Assembly (NCBI RefSeq): GCF_004004555.2
Contig: NZ_SACP01000002.1
Coordinates: 62,001-126,000 of the forward strand
Direction: 5' to 3'
Length of the DNA stretch: 64,000 bases
DNA from: Methylobacterium oryzihabitans
Lineage (GTDB): Bacteria; Pseudomonadota; Alphaproteobacteria; Rhizobiales; Beijerinckiaceae
The position numbers and the translations under genes were made by a program. Below, piece after piece: positions 60,530-64,000 of the stretch (positions are counted from its first letter, which is position 1; each line of letters starts with the position of its first letter). The notes beneath the pieces are model-generated. The model saw nothing but the letters and a program-made list of their open reading frames with translations, was not told the origin of the DNA and ran no database searches.

Positions 60530-61246
60530 TCAGGCGGCCAGCGCCATGCGCTCGTCGATCTGGCGGGACAGGATGGCGGAGAACTCGTCGGCGAAGCCCT
60601 CCAGGCGGCCTTGCGCCTTCTGCACCGAGGCCTGGAGCTTGTTGTAGGCGAGCACCGCGGGGATCGCCGCGAACAGCCCGATCGCGGTGGCGAACAGCGC
60701 CTCGGCGATGCCCGGCGCGACGACGGCGAGCGAGGTGTTCTTGGAGGCGGCGATCGACGTGAAGGCGGTCATGATGCCCCACACGGTGCCGAACAGGCCG
60801 ATATACGGGCCGGCCGAGCCGATCGAGGCGAGGAACAGCAGCCGCGATTCCAGCCGCTCGACCTCGCGCTGGATCGTGACGTCGAGCACCTTGTCGATGC
60901 GCTGCGACAGGCTCTGGATCGAGCGGCCCGAGCCCTCGAACGAGCGCTTCCACTCGCGCATCGCGGCGACGAACAGGGCGGCGAGCCCCGACGCCGGCTT
61001 GTCGTTGTGCGCCCGGTACAGCTCCTCCAGGGAGCGGCCGGACCAGAACGCCTCCTCGAAGGCGTCCATCTCGGTCCGAATGCGGCGGAACAGCAGGGTC
61101 TTGTCGACGATGATCGCCCAGCACCAGACCGAGGCGCCGATCAGGCCGAGCATCACCACCTTGACGACGAAATGCGCCTGCCAGAACAGGCCGAACATCG
61201 TGATCTCGTGGGCCGGCAGCGCCTGGACGGCATCGGCGGGGGTCAT
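60530..61246 (-). CDS. tolQ: Tol-Pal system protein TolQ (ExbB family)
   Basis: This is a 238-residue inner-membrane protein with three helices. ITMFGLFWQAHFVVKVVMLG starts the first; FLASIGSAGPYIGLFGTVWG and TSIAASKNTSLAVVAPGIAE with EALFATAIGLFAAIPAVLAY are the MotA/TolQ/ExbB signature segments. It forms the proton channel with TolR. It follows ybgC after 158 bp. Confidence 0.95.
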   Translation of the reverse strand: MTPADAVQALPAHEITMFGLFWQAHFVVKVVMLGLIGASVWCWAIIVDKTLLFRRIRTEMDAFEEAFWSGRSLEELYRAHNDKPASGLAALFVAAMREWKRSFEGSGRSIQSLSQRIDKVLDVTIQREVERLESRLLFLASIGSAGPYIGLFGTVWGIMTAFTSIAASKNTSLAVVAPGIAEALFATAIGLFAAIPAVLAYNKLQASVQKAQGRLEGFADEFSAILSRQIDERMALAA

Positions 61247-61404
61247 GCAGTCGTCCTCACGTCCGGGACCGGCGGGGCCGGGCCCTGGTGCTCCATCAGA
61301 CTGAGCGGATGCCTGTGTGGATCGCGCTCGAATCTGTCGAAAGTAAGGGGCATCGACGCAGGAGAACCGGGCCGGGCCCGGACGGAGTTAAAGGCCCGGC
61401 AAGG

Positions 61405-61818
61405 TTAAGGTTCGGTTGAGGAGGCGGGGGCCATCCGCCGGCGCAGGGACTCGGGCAGCCGGATCGCCCGGCCGTTGCGTACGCAGGCCACGACGACCGC
61501 GGCGCTCACAAGCACCTCGTCGCCCCGGCGCACCTCCTGGGCGAGGTGGAGCGAGGCGCCGCGCAGCTCGCTCGTGGCCGTCACGACGGTGAGCAGGTCG
61601 TCCATCACCGCCGGCCTGCGGTAGTCGAGGGTCATGCGGCGCACGACGAAGACGAGGCCGTCGGCGTCGCGGTGCAGCTCGGACTGGTCGCCGGCGAGCC
61701 CGCGCAGCATCTCGGTGCGGCCGCGCTCCATGAAGCGCAGGTAGCTCGCGTGGTAGACGAAGCCGGAGAAGTCCGTGTCCTCGTAGTAGACGCGGACCGG
61801 CAGGCAGTGGGGGGTCAT
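61405..61818 (-). CDS. ybgC: YbgC-family acyl-CoA thioesterase (tol-pal associated)
   Basis: This is a 137-residue hotdog-fold thioesterase. The catalytic pattern YYEDTDFSGFVYHASYL (Asp16, His23) and RFMERGRTEML follow the family. It hydrolyses short acyl-CoA or acyl-ACP thioesters and commonly precedes tolQ. The ATG at 61818 overlaps the metallophosphoesterase stop by 4 nt. Confidence 0.93.
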   Translation of the reverse strand: MTPHCLPVRVYYEDTDFSGFVYHASYLRFMERGRTEMLRGLAGDQSELHRDADGLVFVVRRMTLDYRRPAVMDDLLTVVTATSELRGASLHLAQEVRRGDEVLVSAAVVVACVRNGRAIRLPESLRRRMAPASSTEP

Positions 61819-62753
61819 GCGGAAGTCTCTGCGCCGAGGGTAACGACCACGATCTCCGGCGGCACGCCGAAACGCACCGGCGCGATGCTGAGCCCGAGTC
61901 CGCCGGAGACCACGAGGTCGGTGTGCTCGCGGATATGGCCATAGGCGTAGCGGTTGCGGTAGCGCGAGGGAACCATCGGCGACTGGCCGAATAGCCGGAC
62001 CTGCCCGCCATGGGTATGGCCCGACAGGGTGAGCGCCACCCGGGCCGGGACCTTGGGAAAGATGTCGGGCTCGTGGGCGAGCAGGATCACCGGCGCCCCG
62101 TCCGGGACCGGCGCCAGGGTGGCGGCGAGGTCGTCGAGGCCGATCCGCGGGTGGCCGTGGCGGCGCCGGCCCGGCAGCAGGGCGAGCTGGTCCTCCAGCC
62201 CGGCGAGCCAGACCGGCCCGCCCGGCACCGGGAGCGCCACCGCCTCGTTCGACAGCACGCGGATGCCGGCCTTCGCCAGCGCCTCGCCCGCGATCGTCGG
62301 GCCGCGGCCCCGGGCCTGGGCGGTGCGGTCCTCCCACCAGTCGTGGTTGCCGAGCACCGCGTGGACGCCGAGCGGCGCCCGCAATCCACCGAGCACCGGC
62401 GCCCACTCGGCTGCCGTGACGTAGCGGGTGACGACGTTCAGCCCGGCGACGTAGTCGCCGAGCAGCACCACGAGGTCGGGTTCGAGGGCGTTCGTCGCCG
62501 CGACGATTCCGGCGATCCGCGTCGGGCTCATCCACGGCTCGCAGGCATGGAGGTCGGCAAGCGCGGCGATGCGCAGGCGCAGGCCCGCCGGCCAGGGCGC
62601 ACGCGGCCGGATGTCATAGGATGTCACCACTGACCGGAACGGCTCGATCCCGGTGGCGTAGGCGCCGCCCGCGACACCCGACGCCGCCACGGCGCCGGCC
62701 CCGGCGAGGACGCGGCGGCGGGTGATCCGGCGCCGCGGCGTCCCATCACGCAT
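61815..62753 (-). CDS. Exported metallophosphoesterase
   Basis: This is a 312-residue calcineurin-like phosphoesterase. The N-terminus [20 protein letters not shown] is a twin-arginine-type signal. Metal-ligand motifs are ALADLHAC (D-x-H), LLGDYVAG (GD), [10 protein letters not shown] (GNHD) and [10 protein letters not shown] (GHTH). Related proteins hydrolyse membrane or lipid phosphates, or UDP-diacylglucosamine. It overlaps ruvB by 8 nt and ybgC by 4 nt, so it sits in the same transcript although it has no clear link to either. A membrane-proximal phosphatase role is inferred. Confidence 0.9.
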   Translation of the reverse strand: MRDGTPRRRITRRRVLAGAGAVAASGVAGGAYATGIEPFRSVVTSYDIRPRAPWPAGLRLRIAALADLHACEPWMSPTRIAGIVAATNALEPDLVVLLGDYVAGLNVVTRYVTAAEWAPVLGGLRAPLGVHAVLGNHDWWEDRTAQARGRGPTIAGEALAKAGIRVLSNEAVALPVPGGPVWLAGLEDQLALLPGRRRHGHPRIGLDDLAATLAPVPDGAPVILLAHEPDIFPKVPARVALTLSGHTHGGQVRLFGQSPMVPSRYRNRYAYGHIREHTDLVVSGGLGLSIAPVRFGVPPEIVVVTLGAETSA

Positions 62754-63753
62754 CCTCGTCGCCGGTGAACAGGCCGTATTGCTGCGCCGGATCGCGGTTC
62801 GGCTCGGGCAGGCCGAGATGCCGGAAGGCGTGGGCGGTGAGGACGCGCCCGCGGGGCGTGCGCTGCACGAAGCCCTTCTGGATCAGGTAGGGCTCGATGA
62901 TCTCCTCGATCGCGTCGCGGGGCTCCGACAGCGCCGCCGCGATGGTCTCGACCCCGACCGGACCGCCGTTATAGGCGTGGGCGATCATGCCGAGATACTT
63001 GCGGTCCATGGTGTCGAGCCCGGCCGGGTCGACGTCGAGGAGCCGCAACGCCCGGTCGGCGATGGCCCGCGTGACCGTCGGGGCGTCCTCGACGATGGCG
63101 AAGTCGCGCACCCGGCGCAGCAGCCGCCCGGCGATGCGCGGCGTTCCGCGGGCCCGCCGCGCGATCTCGTTGGCGCCGTCCGCCGACATGCCGATGCCGA
63201 GCACCCGGGCGCCGCGGGTGACGATCGCCTCGAGTTCGTCGATCTCGTAGAATTCGAGCCGGATCGGAATGCCGAAGCGGTCGCGCAGCGGCGTCGTCAG
63301 CAGGCCGGCCCGGGTGGTGGCGGCGACCAGGGTGAATTTCGGCAACTCGATCTTCACCGAGCGCGCCGCCGGCCCCTCGCCGATGATGAGGTCGAGCTGG
63401 TAGTCCTCCATCGCCGGATAGAGGATTTCTTCCACCGCCGGGTTGAGCCGGTGGATCTCGTCGATGAACAGGACGTCGCGCTCCTCCAGGTTGGTGAGCT
63501 GCGCCGCGAGGTCGCCGGCCTTGGCGATCACCGGGCCGGAGGTCGAGCGGAAGTTCACCCCGAGCTCGCGGGCGACGATCTGCGCCAGCGTGGTCTTGCC
63601 GAGGCCGGGCGGCCCGACGAACAGCACGTGGTCGAGGGCCTGGCCGGTCTTCTTGGCCGCGTCGATGAACACCTGGAGGTTGGCCCGCGCCGCCCGCTGC
63701 CCGGTGAAGTCGGCGAGGCTCAGGGGGCGGATCGAGGTGTCGAGGTCGTCCAT
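62746..63753 (-). CDS. ruvB: Holliday junction branch-migration ATPase RuvB
   Basis: This is a 335-residue AAA+ ATPase. The conserved start [13 protein letters not shown], Walker [12 protein letters not shown], Walker [13 protein letters not shown], sensor [17 protein letters not shown] and C-terminal winged helix ([20 protein letters not shown]) are all present. The ATG at 63753 begins [16 protein letters not shown]; a TTG at 63792 would add 13 residues and cannot be excluded. It drives branch migration with RuvA, whose gene is not identifiable in 63754-64000; that stretch shows no other feature. Confidence 0.95.
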   Translation of the reverse strand: MDDLDTSIRPLSLADFTGQRAARANLQVFIDAAKKTGQALDHVLFVGPPGLGKTTLAQIVARELGVNFRSTSGPVIAKAGDLAAQLTNLEERDVLFIDEIHRLNPAVEEILYPAMEDYQLDLIIGEGPAARSVKIELPKFTLVAATTRAGLLTTPLRDRFGIPIRLEFYEIDELEAIVTRGARVLGIGMSADGANEIARRARGTPRIAGRLLRRVRDFAIVEDAPTVTRAIADRALRLLDVDPAGLDTMDRKYLGMIAHAYNGGPVGVETIAAALSEPRDAIEEIIEPYLIQKGFVQRTPRGRVLTAHAFRHLGLPEPNRDPAQQYGLFTGDEDA

Positions 63754-64000
63754 GCGGCGCTCGGACGTCAGGAGGGCTTTGGGCTTGCTCAAAGGAGGCT
63801 CGGCAGTGGTCGCGCAGGAGCGCGCGGTCGCGAGAAGACGGCCCCCGGAGATGTAGGCGCCGCCGGCGCCGGCACAATCCGACAGATTCCCGCACGGCGG
63901 GACCGGCCGGGCGTCACCGTCCTGCCTCAAGGGAATGGAAAAATCGTCCCGGGTATTTTCTCGGTATTCCTCGTCGTCCCCGTCCTGTCCAAGGCGTCGA

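Noticed and set aside
59015..61408. 797-codon plus-strand frame over tolA/tolR/tolQ
   Set aside because: It arises from Ala/Lys-rich repetitive codons in tolA and is not conserved-looking.
63754..63792. TTG start for ruvB
   Set aside because: Kept only as an alternative; no good ribosome site supports it and the ATG begins next to the conserved segment.
1..64000. tRNA, rRNA, CRISPR, prophage or transposase genes
   Set aside because: None recognised on either strand; the mini-elements encode no protein.

Overview
The window is very GC-rich (roughly 72% by eye) chromosomal DNA from an alphaproteobacterium. Gene content and repeats point to Methylobacterium or a close relative in Methylobacteriaceae (order Hyphomicrobiales). 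Supporting features are a purL-bolA-grxD run with a monothiol CGFS glutaredoxin, a ruvB-ybgC-tolQRAB run, a rhizobial-type anti-Shine-Dalgarno small RNA, EcfG-type general stress promoters (GGAAC-N16/17-CGTT), a NepR-like small protein, and dispersed palindromic mini-elements. I see no rRNA, tRNA, CRISPR array, prophage or transposase gene. Genus assignment is inference from general knowledge.

Layout. 1-7 kb: an NDP-forming acyl-CoA synthetase (cut by the window edge), a divergent MarR regulator, a perfect operator-like palindrome, and a livGFJHM uptake system, probably for an organic or aromatic acid. 7-16 kb: MFS transporter, ChaC, DUF2125 protein, Xaa-Pro aminopeptidase, a Dyp-type peroxidase divergent from an AhpD-like protein, and an unrecognised lipoprotein plus a small exported partner. 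16-24 kb: SAF-domain oxidoreductase, then purL, bolA, an unusual DnaB-N/DUF29 fusion, grxD, a thioredoxin-reductase-like flavoprotein and an SMP-30 family protein. 24-30 kb: a small stress-promoter gene, a membrane-anchored coiled-coil protein, an M3 oligopeptidase, an extensin-family protein and an L,D-transpeptidase. 29-34 kb: TauD dioxygenase and a sulfonate-type ABC transporter, with a mini-element between them. 34-40 kb: rpiA, DUF2059 protein, O-antigen-ligase-like protein, glutathione reductase and several small proteins. 40-49 kb: a tripartite RND efflux system, a cluster of perfect hairpins, a dihydropyrimidinase/hydantoinase and a PAS-HTH regulator. 49-57 kb: a small RNA, cyoABCD quinol oxidase and a YdeP-like molybdopterin oxidoreductase. 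57-64 kb: tolB, tolA, tolR, tolQ, ybgC, a metallophosphoesterase and ruvB, all on the minus strand.

Most notable observations. (1) A dispersed mini-element occurs three times. The two complete copies have IS5-like ends and are flanked by CT(G/C)AG, and in both the duplicated TNA triplet coincides with the TGA stop codon of the adjacent gene. (2) A DnaB N-terminal domain without its helicase is fused to DUF29 and sits between bolA and grxD, translationally coupled to grxD. (3) A small RNA of apparent alpha-r14/suhB type lies downstream of cyoABCD. (4) Two EcfG-type promoters and a NepR-like open reading frame suggest general-stress control of otherwise anonymous genes.
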